Counted from the stretch's first letter, positions 46,801 through 55,160 are shown. The stretch is DNA of 64,000 bases from Dermatemys mawii (GCA_007922305.1 ML677373.1:12574127-12638126), one strand, 5' to 3'. Numbers and translations: made by a program. Notes: a model not told the origin generated them from the sequence alone.

Positions 46801-48973
46801 ATTCAGATTGTAGTAGAGATCAACATGTGCCATGTGGTTTCAGACCATGTCCTGAAGTGCATACACAAGTGGAGGATCTTGAACTATTGAGAAGGATGAA
46901 GGATCCACTGCAGGTTCCCTAATCTCTCTCTGCCTTCCCAGCTATTATTGCTCCTGCAACAGTGTTATTCAAAAAGAATCCACTGTACCCAACCCTGGGC
47001 ATCCTACTCACGCATTCCAGTAGATAGAGGGCTTCCTCTGGCAGCAGGCACTGTTTGCCATGTTCTGTGAACCCCATAGTGTGCCAGAACTTCCCCTAAG
47101 AACAAAAGGATAAATCTGTGATGTGCTGGGGCCATCCCCTACCCAAAGCCAGGCTCTCTCCCACACTGGGACACAAATTAAAAATCGGACAATCTGCATT
47201 TGCCAGCAGGAGGCGACAGTGTCAAATGCATACAGCATCGCCACTTACCGCAGGGGATTTCAGCTCCACGATGCCCTCTCGTGGCTTCCATTCAGCTTTC
47301 ACCAAACTTCCCCTGAGAAGTTAAAAAAAAAACAAAAAACCAAAACCCCATGCATATCAATAGACATCAGCCAACTCTTCCTCCCCAGCCCTCATAATGA
47401 TTTCACAAATCTTTCTGAAGGCAGCAGGGGTAGGAAGTTGCAAACTTCCAGAGGGAGTTTTTGGAGGCAAAAAGCACTCTTGCCAGAAATGCTGCCCACA
47501 TAAGCCCACACTACAGTACAGACCAAAGCACATGCTCTTGTAGGGGATGTCTTATAACTGCAGAGAGGGAGCAAAGAGCAACTTGGCAGGAGGAATGTGG
47601 CTCTAAAAGGAAGTGCATTTTTAGTGACTTGGAGACAGGAGTCTTGGACTCTGTCATGGGCTTGTTGTGTGTGCAGAATAAGTCATGTCACCTCTCTGCC
47701 TCAACTATCCCATCTGTAAAATGGGAAGATATTGATAACTCACAAGAATGCTATAAGGCCTTCATATATTCCTGCAAGAACCTTGAATGAACAGTGCTAT
47801 AGAAACCCACTGTACTATCAGCATTAATAGACCATTAGCATCCAGGGCATGACTTCTCCCTGACGCACTTTGTTCATCCTGAGAGTCAGAAAGAGCCCCA
47901 AGGGCAGTGCTGCTACTGAGGAAAAGGATCTCAGCCCAAACGAAGGAACTTACAGCCTCTCCACACGCTCCTCTGCCAGGAGCTGCCAGTGCTCCTCCCG
48001 ACACCGGTGCAGCCTCTCTGCCTGCTCTTCTGAGCTATCGGGGATGAAATCCTTCTGGCCGTGTGAGCACTGAGGAACCTTGCGGTCACGGGTCCGAGCT
48101 GCCAGCAGCTCAGCTGGGCTGGGGGAAATGAAATGTTAGGAGGGCATCTGGGCTGCAGTTCCCTTCCAACATCTCCTGCTGCTTGAGGCTGCGGGCCCAA
48201 AAAGGGGGGGGAATGCTGGGCACTGTCCACCCCCCTCTGGCTGGCTCAGGGGGTTAATAACAAGCTTGCCTTCCTCCTCCATGGGACTAGCGGGAACTAA
48301 ACACTCCCAGGTGCTGACTCTTTGGGAAGGGATCGCGTGCACTAAGGGGGTGCCGCAGTCGAGTGCCCAGCACGTAGGTGTCCGTGTCACAATGTCCACA
48401 CCTGGCCCCCGGCCCCCTGGCTGGCCCTGGGGAGCTGGGGGTGGGGGGACAAGACACTGAGCTTAGCCGATGGCCACACGGGGAGTGGTGCCGTCGCAGG
48501 TCGGGGTTGAAGCGCGCTGGCAGGAGGGAAGCTGCCCACTCTGGGCACCTGCTCTGGGGCTGCCCAAGTCCCTGCCCCAGGCCCGCTGCCAAGGGGCAAC
48601 AGATCTCACCCAGGCTCCAAACGCAACAGCGTGTCACGGCGCAGGAGACTCCCCGCCCCTCGCCTGCCGGCAGCGCCGCCGCACGGGGGTCCTGCCCTAC
48701 GGGCGGCCTAGGCCTCTGGGGAACCCGCCCAAGGGCCCCACCCTGCGGGGGCGATGGCCCTTTATCTGGTCCCCTCGTCCACACACGCGGTGGGGGGGGC
48801 CGACATTGGCCCTTTAACCCGCCGCCGTGCCGGGGCGTTCGCTGCACGGGGGCTGAGGCGCTGCCTCTTTAAGGGCCCCTCCAGCCCGACTGCCCAGCGC
48901 AGGCCGGGTCCCCGCTCCCCAGCGGCCTGTACCTGAAGAGGCGGCTCGCACGGGGCTCCAGCTCGGCCTCCAT
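34659..48973 (-). CDS. TSEN54: TSEN54, tRNA-splicing endonuclease subunit Sen54, complete
   Basis: This is a structural subunit of the nuclear TSEN complex (TSEN2, TSEN34, TSEN15, TSEN54) that excises pre-tRNA introns; catalysis lies in TSEN2 and TSEN34. Eleven minus-strand exons join in phase: 48933-48973, 47954-48118, 47249-47312, 47012-47095, 45129-45227, 44012-44064, 42632-42730, 40423-41072, 39769-39829, 38545-38661 and 34659-34809. They total 1584 nt, 527 residues plus TGA, against 526 in human. The N-terminal domain (about 1-170) contains GKFWHTMGF and [12 protein letters not shown]. The middle is a hydrophilic variable linker. The C-terminal domain has [20 protein letters not shown] and [19 protein letters not shown]. 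Serine 88 and alanine 308 correspond to human S93 and A307, sites of pontocerebellar hypoplasia variants, and both are the human reference residue. The first ATG (CCGGATGG context) is used. LLGL2 follows in tandem. Confidence 0.97.
34947..35976 (-). mobile_element. CR1 LINE relic, 3' part (in last TSEN54 intron)
   Basis: The 3' end has the same TTATGTTCTTA terminus as the CR1 at 20281. The minus strand keeps [17 protein letters not shown] and, further 5', a degenerate FA-D-D box (here F-A-Y-D) near 35865, so it is inactive. At 35977-35984 it is interrupted by a hAT insertion, and the same CR1 resumes at 37590. Confidence 0.85.
35985..37581. mobile_element. hAT transposon foldback, 1.6 kb, with perfect 8-bp target-site duplication
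   Basis: The ends TAGGGCTGTC and GACAGCCCTA are inverted repeats, and ATTCCTAC flanks both sides (35977-35984 and 37582-37589). Long inverted arms of roughly 550-600 bases surround a core of about 430 bases. The plus-strand core/right arm reads [14 protein letters not shown] and [17 protein letters not shown], a hAT transposase C-terminal region, then CPLEWW-like sequence. The left arm read on the minus strand has [15 protein letters not shown], the hAT dimerisation domain end. It is broken by stops and lacks the catalytic N-terminal part, so it is not autonomous. Confidence 0.85.
37590..37895 (-). mobile_element. CR1 LINE relic, upstream part split off by the hAT insertion
   Basis: The minus strand reads [20 protein letters not shown] and WLKSRN, the D-V-Y-L-D-F-x-K-A-F-D region of the CR1 reverse transcriptase. 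It is collinear with 34947-35976 when the hAT is removed. Confidence 0.8.
37898..38005. repeat. Short foldback repeat
   Basis: The left end CTGATCCTGCAATAAG and the right end CTCATTGCAGGACCAGG are inverted. Confidence 0.4.
38130..38270 (+). repeat. MIR/CORE-SINE-type 3' end
   Basis: CTTTGGGGCATGAACTGTCT, TTGTATAGTACCTATCACAA and CTAAGTGCTATAGTAATAAA are typical of this vertebrate SINE tail. Reverse copies occur at 41780-41930, 43220-43360 and 58225-58340. Confidence 0.55.
38545..38661 (-). CDS. TSEN54: TSEN54 exon 10 (residues 439-478)
   Basis: The exon encodes [20 protein letters not shown] then [10 protein letters not shown], the conserved Sen54 C-terminal fold. The acceptor is ATCCTACAG and the donor AG|GTACTG is in phase 2. 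Confidence 0.96.
38860..38933. repeat. Palindromic MITE (74 bp)
   Basis: AGGGTCTGATCCAAAATCCA and TGGGCTTTGGATAAGGCCCT are inverted ends of a short element widespread in reptile genomes. A diverged relative lies at about 4890-4960. Confidence 0.6.
39769..39829 (-). CDS. TSEN54: TSEN54 exon 9 (residues 419-439)
   Basis: A 61-nt exon encoding [20 protein letters not shown], matching human VVLQHISVLQTTHLPDGGA. The donor CG|GTTAGT is in phase 2. Confidence 0.94.
39830..40422 (-). other. TSEN54 intron 8
   Basis: Nothing recognisable. The neighbouring intron 9 (38662-39768) contains only the 38860-38933 MITE that I can name. Confidence 0.5.
40423..41072 (-). CDS. TSEN54: TSEN54 exon 8 (residues 202-419), linker exon
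   Basis: This 650-nt exon encodes the long hydrophilic linker, then [24 protein letters not shown], the coiled charged [18 protein letters not shown] and [22 protein letters not shown] carries alanine 308 (human A307). The first 90 residues diverge from human while the last 130 align well. The donor is G|GTATCT in phase 1. Confidence 0.95.
41073..42631 (-). other. TSEN54 intron 7
   Basis: It contains the reverse SINE tail at 41780-41930. The rest has no gene-like frame or named repeat. Confidence 0.5.
41780..41930 (-). repeat. MIR/CORE-SINE-type 3' end
   Basis: Reverse copy with ATGGTAGCACCTCAGGGC, TTGTCCTAGGCACTACATAA and CCCTGCCCTAAAGAGCTT. Confidence 0.55.
42632..42730 (-). CDS. TSEN54: TSEN54 exon 7 (residues 169-202)
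   Basis: The exon encodes [17 protein letters not shown] then the basic [13 protein letters not shown]. Human has PYERQLNLD and KRKRSSSSPR at this point. The basic run could be a nuclear localisation signal (inference). The donor CG|GTAAAA is in phase 2. Confidence 0.94.
42731..44011 (-). other. TSEN54 intron 6
   Basis: Contains adjacent SINE relics at 43220-43660 (annotated separately). No other feature was seen. Confidence 0.5.
43220..43660 (-). repeat. MIR/CORE-SINE relics, tandem pair
   Basis: The first part has GGGCCCCATTGTGCTAGACA and AGAGCTTACAATGTAAGT. The second has GTGTTGTACAAACACAAAGC, GTGACTTGTCTAAGGTCACA and GGCAGAGCTGGGAATGGAAT, ending in CCTTGTCCATTGCGCCA, the reverse of the tRNA-like head. 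Confidence 0.65.
44012..44064 (-). CDS. TSEN54: TSEN54 exon 6 (residues 152-169)
   Basis: A 53-nt exon encoding [17 protein letters not shown], nearly identical to human [17 protein letters not shown]. The donor CAG|GTATGT is in phase 2. Confidence 0.96.
45129..45227 (-). CDS. TSEN54: TSEN54 exon 5 (residues 119-151)
   Basis: The exon encodes [19 protein letters not shown] then [11 protein letters not shown]. The acceptor is TTTTTCAG and the donor CAG|GTGTGC is in phase 0. Confidence 0.95.
45556..45640. repeat. Penelope-type tail fragment with short hairpin
   Basis: AGGAGTCCTTATAGCACC and TTAGAGACTAACACATTTAT are the turtle-abundant tail motif. A 9-bp stem (GCCGTGTAT, 45609-45617; inverse 45627-45635) follows. 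Confidence 0.5.
46527..46587. repeat. 19-bp tandem repeat, three copies
   Basis: The unit CCTGTAAGCAGAGCCATGC repeats at 46527, 46546 and 46565 with no mismatch, plus a 4-base partial copy. It lies in a TSEN54 intron. Confidence 0.85.
47012..47095 (-). CDS. TSEN54: TSEN54 exon 4 (residues 91-118)
   Basis: The exon encodes [17 protein letters not shown] then [11 protein letters not shown], with donor TGC|GTGAGT in phase 0. The EEALYLLE segment is shared across Sen54 proteins. Confidence 0.95.
47249..47312 (-). CDS. TSEN54: TSEN54 exon 3 (residues 69-90)
   Basis: A 64-nt exon encoding [20 protein letters not shown], ending GCG|GTAAGT in phase 0. It includes serine 88, equivalent to human S93. 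Confidence 0.95.
47600..47800 (+). repeat. MIR/CORE-SINE relic
   Basis: ACAGGAGTCTTGGACTCTGT, CCTCTCTGCCTCAACTATCC and CATCTGTAAAATGGGAAGAT are the MIR core in forward orientation. Confidence 0.65.
47954..48118 (-). CDS. TSEN54: TSEN54 exon 2 (residues 14-69)
   Basis: The exon encodes [20 protein letters not shown], then QKDFIPD and [18 protein letters not shown]. The match to human LPQRSHGPKDFLPDG and REELWQLLAEQRVERLG is clear. The donor CT|GTAAGT is in phase 2. Confidence 0.95.
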
Positions 48974-49090
48974 CCGGCAGCTCGGCGGGGCCACGCTCTG
49001 TCTTCCCCCGCAGGCCGGCAGAGCTCCGCGGGGTCCTAGTGCGGCACGTGTACGGGGGCGAGGAGGCGCTTCCCCTGGGTCCTAGCGCGG
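48380..49090 (-). promoter_or_regulatory. TSEN54: TSEN54 CpG-island promoter
   Basis: A GC-rich, CpG-rich block covers TSEN54 exon 1 and its upstream side. An E-box CACGTG lies at 49045-49050. The phrase GGGTCCTAG-GCGGC occurs twice (about 49031 and 49078). There is no TATA box at a sensible distance. It may also serve a divergent gene, but no divergent exon was found. Confidence 0.65.
48933..48973 (-). CDS. TSEN54: TSEN54 exon 1 (residues 1-14)
   Basis: The exon encodes [13 protein letters not shown] and ends CAG|GTACAG in phase 2. It is acidic and diverged from the human start (MEPEPEP...), as expected for this end. It lies inside the CpG island. Confidence 0.9.
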
Positions 49091-49439
49091 CCCATCACCT
49101 GAGCTCCACTAAAATCACGGTGCCCCCTGCAGGAGCCACCACAACCTAACAACATCCTCAAGGGAGTCACGACCAGGGCCGGCTCTATCATTTTTCCCGC
49201 CCCAAGCAAAAATAAATAAATAAACCACTCGGTCTAATGCTGCTCCCCTGCTGGTGCCTGGGGCTGGCCCTGGAGCCATGTTCCCCTGCTGGGGTGGGTT
49301 TGTTTTTCTTGGGGGGTGGGTGCAGAAGAGGGGGAAGGAGCAGGCAAAAGTGTCTGGCAGCTGCTCACACGGCTGTACTAGTACTGTCCTGTTTTCACTC
49401 CCAGTGCCCTTTGCTGCTGCTCCAAATTTTTACCCATAT

Positions 49440-49660
49440 CTGTAAACCCCTCCCTGGGTTTGGCAGTCCAATGCTTTAACCACTGAGCTATCCCTTAGCC
49501 ACCCTCCAACCTGTTCCAGTGGCTGGGCTCTGGCCACAGCAGTGCATAAAAACCCAGGAGGTGCCAATATCCCTAAATGCCCCCCTCAGGGAGGGGACTC
49601 ACAACCCTGTGTTTGACAGGCCAATACTCAAACCACTGAGCTATCCCTACCCCATCCACC
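49440..49660 (-). repeat. tRNA-derived SINE pair (CryI-like)
   Basis: On the minus strand GGGATAGCTCAGTGGTT occurs twice (near 49645 and 49488), followed by TTGGCCTGTCAAACACAGGG or TTGGACTGCCAAACCCAGGG. The A box TAGCTCAGTGG is intact; the B box is degenerate. The sequence resembles CryI, the Pol III SINE of cryptodiran turtles, by recall. It is not a tRNA gene. Confidence 0.6.
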
Positions 49661-49723
49661 TGCCTGCTTGCCTGCCTGCTTCCGTGTATGGGCTCTGACC
49701 ATAGCAGGCGACTTTCCACCACC

Positions 49724-50965
49724 TCAGTCCTACTTCTTGTTCATTCAATTGCTAAGACAAACAAATTTCTTCACATTTACGGGAGATAATTCTTCCCTCT
49801 TCTTATTTACAATGTCACCAGAAAGTGAGAACAGGTATTTGCATGGCACTTTTGTAGCTGACATTGCATGATATTTATGTGGAAGATACGCTAAACATTC
49901 GTAGGCCCTTTCATGCTTTGGCCACCATTCCAGAGGACATGCTTCCATGAGGATGATGCTCATGAAAAAAATGTTTTAATTAAATCTGTGACTGAACTCT
50001 TTGAGGGAGAATTTTATGTTCCCTGTTCTGTTTTACCCACATTCTGCCATATATTTCATGTTATAGCAGTCTCGGTTGATGACCGAGCACATTGTTCATT
50101 TTAAGAACACTTTCACTGCAGATTTCACAAAACGCAAAGAAGATACCAATGTGAGATTTCTAAAGACAGCTACAGCACTCGACCCAAGTTTTAAGAATCT
50201 GAAATGACTTTCAAAATCTGAGAGGGACAAGGTGTGGAGCGTGCTTTCAGAAGTATTAAAAGAGCAACAGTCCAGTGCGGGAAGAACAGATCCTAAATCA
50301 CCAAAAAATAAAATCAACCTTTTGCTGGTGGTATCTGACTCAGATAAGGAAAATGAACTTGCATCAGTCTGCACCATTTTGGATTGTTATCGAGCAGAAC
50401 CCGTCATCAATGTGAACGCATGTCCCCTGGAATGGTGGTTGAAGCATGAAGGGACATATGACTCTATAGTGCAACACTGCTACAACAGTGCTATGAGAAC
50501 ACCTATTCTCACTTTCAGGTGACATTGTGAAAAAGAAGCAGGCAACATTATCTTCTGCAAATGTAAACAAACTTGTTTGATTGGCTGAACAAGAAGTAGG
50601 AGTGAGTGGACTTGCAAGCTCTAAAATTTTACTTTGTTTTAATTTTTGAATGCAATTTTTTGTACATAATTCTATATTTGTAAGTTCAACTTTCATGATA
50701 AAGAGATTGCACTACAAAACTTGTATTAAGTCAATTGAAAAATACTATTTCTTTTGTTTTTATACAGTGCAAATACTTGTAATCAAAAATAAAGTGAGAA
50801 CTGTGCACTTGTATTCTGTGTTATAATCTAAATCAATATATTTGAAAATGTAGAAAACATCCAAAAATATTTAAATACATGGTATTCTATTATTGTTTAA
50901 CAGTGCAATTAATCACAATTAATTTTTTTAATTGCATGATTAATCATGATTTTTTTTAATCGCTA
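49724..50965. mobile_element. hAT foldback, second copy, left-truncated, near TSEN54 promoter
   Basis: From TCAGTCCTACTTCTTGTTCA onward it is collinear with 36353-37581 and ends with an AT-rich TTAATCATGATT terminus. The minus strand of the left arm has CPLEWWPKHERAYECLAYL and LFSLSGDIVNKKREELS (hAT dimerisation domain). The plus strand has VWSVLSEVLKEQQSS then [15 protein letters not shown]. The outer left arm is missing, so no target-site duplication can be read. Confidence 0.8.
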
Positions 50966-51385
50966 ACCCTAATCAAAGCAATCTTGAAAGAATTAGGTGC
51001 TCTAGCCAGACTGGAAATGTGATTGGGAAAGTCAACATCTGTATGGTGCTTCCCCATCTCTTGACAAGCTATTTTTTCCAAGAATTGTTGACAATCCTTG
51101 AGGACAGAATGATAATTTGAAAGTAATTTCTTAACTTCTCTCATCAATTGGCAATAATTTAGCAATTCCACAAACAGGTGATATATTCCTGCTACTTAAT
51201 GTAAAATTATACAAAGTGATGAAAGGCAAGTAAACTGAGCCTGCAGCCAAATTTGGGGGAGGGGAGGATATCAAAGGTCTTGTTTTCTACAGATTTAGTT
51301 AACTCTATTAACATCAGATTTTTAGTTTTCTGAGCCCTTCTCTGTTATCACACATTTCAGGGCCATTAGGAGGACTGAAGTGATA

Positions 51386-51630
51386 TATGTCACCTGAATC
51401 TATGATCTCATCAAATCTCAAACTAAGCAGGGTTCAGTCTAGTAAACTGGATGGGAGACCTGCAAGGAAAACCCAGGCACTGCAAGAAATGGTTTTATTC
51501 ATTCAGTAGGTGGCACTGTTTCTTCTAAGTCAGCACTAAATCGAGGCTTCATTAGTGCAGTTATACTGGACACACTGTGGTACAAATGAGACATAAAACT
51601 GAAGTCCTCGTTGCTCTTAGTGCTTGTCTT
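51386..51630 (+). repeat. 5S rRNA-derived SINE relic (SINE3 type)
   Basis: ACTAAGCAGGGTTCAGTCTA and AACTGGATGGGAGACCTGCA align to the internal promoter part of 5S rRNA, including the C-box-like GGATGGGAGACC. The following TTCAGTAGGTGGCACTGTT and GAGACATAAAACTGAAGTCC are SINE body/tail sequence also known from other vertebrate 5S SINEs. It is too diverged to be a functional 5S gene. Confidence 0.7.
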
Positions 51631-53029
51631 CACTGCTAAAAAGATTTAGCCTGTAGTTTGCCTACCCCTGCTTTAGACACAGGTTCTAGGAGGGAGTGGC
51701 AGAGGCCTAGATGAGGAGTCAAAAGCTTTTGGAAGGCTGAGGTAAAATAGCCTGCTTAAGGGAAAGGCCCGTACAGAAAGAAGCAGGGTAGGCCATGGTC
51801 CACCCTGGGAACCAGTATAAGAGTGAGTCTTGGGTGGAGGAGGAACAGCCCCCTTCATGGGTCAGGGCCATGGTTACCCAACTTCTAAAAAAAAAGCCCT
51901 CCTTCAGGAAAATGAACCCAACTGTGCCTCCTCCAGGTGTGAAGGACCTATCCACTGTCCCGTAGACATCTTCAGGGTTCTTATCTTTCTCTCACAAGGC
52001 CAAGTTAGTTCTTTGTGGGGATGGGGTAACATAGGAAAGAAGAGCTAATGCCATTCTTACATGTTCTGGTGAGCAGTGAAATAGTTAATAATGTTGATAA
52101 TTAAGGGATCATAACTGGCACCTGAGTTACCACCCACTGACTGGATTGGGGCAGTCTGCACCTCAGAGATATAGTTTCTGACTGGAGCAGACACTGCTGC
52201 ACTGGTTACCTTCCGTTTGGGTTGTGAAGGGTTTATTCACAACCATAACAGCTAGGGATTAGCTCTCCCTCTGAAACTGAAGCTGTGACTAAAGATCTAC
52301 TAGAAGTCTGCCTGTTCTTTCTCCTCTATTCCTCCTTCCTTTCCCCCTGCTGGTCCACTGTGTGTGTGGAGAAACCTAACAAACCAGTAAGTACTGAGAT
52401 AGGATCCAAGGACAGTGGCCCTCCTACGATGCCCCCTAGTGAGGTGTGATTATGGCCATGACCCTGTTACCAAGGGGCAAAAAAACAAGGAACTGCTTCT
52501 CCTGAACTAGGGTAAAAGCTAATTGGTGGAGCCTTGTGTCAATAGCAGTGAAGGATGTGAGCTGGAAAGAGCCAAGGAAGCATTTCATTCTTCTGCTTGG
52601 GACTTCTTTCACTCTGTAAAGGGGGAACTCTGATTTCTCTGGAGTCTGGAGGGACAAAGAAGTAAAATCGCCAGCATGACTAAATATCAGGGGAAACTGA
52701 GCTACACTTGACCTGACTTCAGACTAGGTAAGCCATGCTTTTCACTCATCCTTCTTCCTTGACATGCTAAACCTTGAGGTGATAAACCAGTGAAAATAGA
52801 ATGCTAGAGTTGGAAACATGACAATTCTTTCGTAAAGGCCAAAGCTTGTTAATAGTTCTTCCACTCCCACATTACAGTGAAAAGAGACCTGTATTTTCCT
52901 TATGTTTTGGGAGGACTCCCAGATCCTTTCACAGCTGTAAAGGGCACTGTTGCTGATGGCACAAAGGCCACTGCAGAATCCTTCCCAGGCAGCTGCCTGC
53001 TGAAGAGTCAGTGTAACAAGCTCAGTGCG

Positions 53030-53210
53030 AGGCAGGGTGGTTTAATAGGCATGTGACTGAAAACAAGGGACTCCTGTATTCTAATCTCAGTTCTTGTAAA
53101 TTGACTCCCACTGTGGCTCTAGACAAGCTACTTCACCTTCCTGCTTTAGTTTCCTTCTCTCTAAAATGGAGATAATCATTACCTGCCTCACCGGGAGTTC
53201 ATGCAGGAGC
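53030..53210 (+). repeat. MIR/CORE-SINE relic
   Basis: TAGACAAGCTACTTCACCTT, CCTTCTCTCTAAAATGGAG and TACCTGCCTCACCGGGAG follow the MIR order. Confidence 0.65.
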
Positions 53211-53219
53211 AATTAGTTA

Positions 53220-53414
53220 GGCCTGGTCCACACTGTGGGGTGGACGCATCTAAAGACGGCTGTCCACACGGCAACGAGTCAACCACTGCCTCTCCTCCAT
53301 CGACTCTGCTTCCACCTTCAATGAGGTGGAATACAGGAGTCAACAGGGAGTGCACTCAGGGATTGATTTATCGTGTCTACACTATCGTGTCTGGTGGGTA
53401 GTGTAGACGTACCC
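53220..53414. mobile_element. MITE with TTA target duplication (PIF/Harbinger-like)
   Basis: GGCCTGGTCCACACT at the left mirrors GTGTAGACGTACCC at the right. TTA flanks both ends (53217-53219, 53415-53417). The superfamily is suggested only by the 3-bp TTA duplication. Confidence 0.5.
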
Positions 53415-53476
53415 TTAATGTGTGTAAAGTGATATGCGTGCGCAGATTCACCAGGAGCACACACAGCCCTTTAGTG

Positions 53477-53811
53477 CAGTGGTTCTCAACCAGGGTTTGG
53501 GGTCCCCTGGGGGGCCACAAGCATGTTTCAGGGGGTCCATCAAACACAACTGGTGTTAAATTTGCTAATACCCAGGGCAGAAAGCTGAAGCCTTGCCATG
53601 CAGGACTGAAGCCCTAAGCTTCAGCACACAGGGCTGAAGCAACTTAAGCTTCGTGGGGCCCCGGGGCAATTTTCCCTGATTCCTACCTCTTAATGCTGGC
53701 CCTGGCTTTTATATGGAGGAAAAAAAGTTGTGGCACAGGTGGGTTGTGGAGTTTTTATATGATTTTTTTGAGGAGGAAGGGGCTCAGAAAGAAAAAGGTT
53801 GAGAACCCTTG
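53477..53811. mobile_element. hAT-type non-autonomous transposon (Charlie-like ends)
   Basis: The left end CAGTGGTTCTCAACC and the right end GGTTGAGAACCCTTG are inverted. The 8-bp flanks CTTTAGTG (53469-53476) and CTCTAGTG (53812-53819) match at 7 of 8. It is 335 bp and non-coding. The TIR is the common Charlie/hAT type. Confidence 0.8.
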
Positions 53812-53979
53812 CTCTAGTGGCTGGGAGAGTAGAGGCTTTCAAACTATTTATTTGATTTGGGCAATTTTGTCTCTCGCAAAAATCTTCTAAAAGTGTGCAG
53901 TTGTGCGCAGACTTCAGTACAACCTGCTGGCGCAGGGAACCTCAAGCTCTATCCTTCCACAGACTCCAATCCAAGGGCA

Positions 53980-54240
53980 TGTCTTCACTACCAATGTTAA
54001 AGCGCTGCTGTGGCAGCTGTTGTCCTTTAACGTAACTGTGTAGTTGTGGCACCAGCGCTGGGAGAGAGCTCTCCCAATGCTATAAAAAAAACCACCTCCA
54101 CAACGGGAATAGCTCCCAGCGCTGTGAGCACTGTCTACACTGGCACTTTACAGTGCTGAAACTTGCAGCACTCAGGGAGCTGTTTTCTCAGACCCCTGAG
54201 CGAGAAGGTTGCAGTGCTGTAAAGTCAGTTAAGTTTGGGA
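53980..54240. repeat. MITE-like element, related to 28000-28310
   Basis: CATGTCTTCACTACCAATG at the left, GGGAGAGAGCTCTCCCA palindrome and CTGTCTACACTGGCACTTTA inside. No coding capacity. Confidence 0.5.
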
Positions 54241-54959
54241 TTCTGACTGGCATCTAGGTACAATGTGAGTTTTAGAACATGGGTTTTCAGCTAGCTCTTT
54301 AGAGCCTAAGTTTTCAATTAGTCCTGGATAAGCATTTGAAATCCTTCTCTGAAATTTGCCAGTTGCTCATGGGAGTCAGATGTAGACTAGCTACTAGAGC
54401 CCAAATTTAGCAAAGTGCTATGCAAAATGTCCCCAGAGAGCAGAACACAAATTACTCTTGAATCTTTCCCACTCCATAGTTGATGCATACTGATTGTTTC
54501 AACGCTTGCCAGGGAAAATTCCATTTTTCTCCCAAAATATGACAGTTCAAGTCTCTTGCTTTTCTGAATTCATGTCTTGCTGTTACATACAGTGCTGATA
54601 AAGAAACAGATTAAAGTATTAATGTTTTGGCTCCAGTTGTCTTTCTCAGAGAAGAGAAACCTCAGTACTCTATTCTGAATGAAGGACTTCAAGTTTTTAA
54701 TCTTGAATTTGAAATTTCACACCATGTGTGCACATTTAAAATTTTCCCCCAAGGCTACCTGTCTACAGCAGTGATTATCTCCCCATACTGTATCTACTAG
54801 GCTGGATAAGCTATCTCAGACCAGTGCCTTTCATTCACCAATCCTATGTAAAAGTGCTCTCCTGATGGCAGGGCATGTTGTCTGTTTAGTGGTTAGAGAA
54901 TTGAGGCTGAGAGTTGGGACTTCACTGATTTGTTGTGAACTCTGGTTAAGTGATTTTGT

Positions 54960-55160
54960 TGAGAGAGAATGTGATATAAATGGATAAGGCAGTGAACTGG
55001 ACTCAGAGATCAAACTTCTGTTCTTCATTGTTACTAACATGCTCAGTGACCTTGGGCAAATCACCTATTTGCTATGTGCATCCCATCTTTAAAAACAAAA
55101 TAGGATTAACAGTAATCAGAGTGGTAAGGCTGAATTCAATAATGTCTGCAAACTGTCTGA
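54960..55160 (+). repeat. MIR/CORE-SINE relic
   Basis: TGACCTTGGGCAAATCACCT and GGATTAACAGTAATCAGAGT are forward MIR core and 3' part. The tRNA-like head may be the TTTAGTGGTTAGAGAATTG near 54896. Confidence 0.65.

Larger units (their letters stand above)
45228..47011 (-). other. TSEN54 intron 4
   Basis: It holds the repeat at 45556-45640 and the 19-bp tandem at 46527. The remainder, including 45.7-46.5 kb, shows nothing I recognise. Confidence 0.5.

Noticed and set aside
48287..48872. Long frames (164-186 residues) beside TSEN54 exon 1
   Set aside because: CpG-island composition; they overlap TSEN54 intron 1 and match nothing.
49470..49650. tRNA genes on the minus strand
   Set aside because: Only the A box is intact. 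There is no acceptor stem pairing and the B box is degenerate, so these are SINE heads.
50232..50522. Domesticated hAT transposase gene
   Set aside because: The frame is short, lacks the catalytic region, has stops on either side and belongs to a repeated foldback element, so no sign of selection is visible.
51386..51486. 5S rRNA gene
   Set aside because: It has many mismatches across the 5S part and is fused to a SINE tail, so it is a SINE relic.
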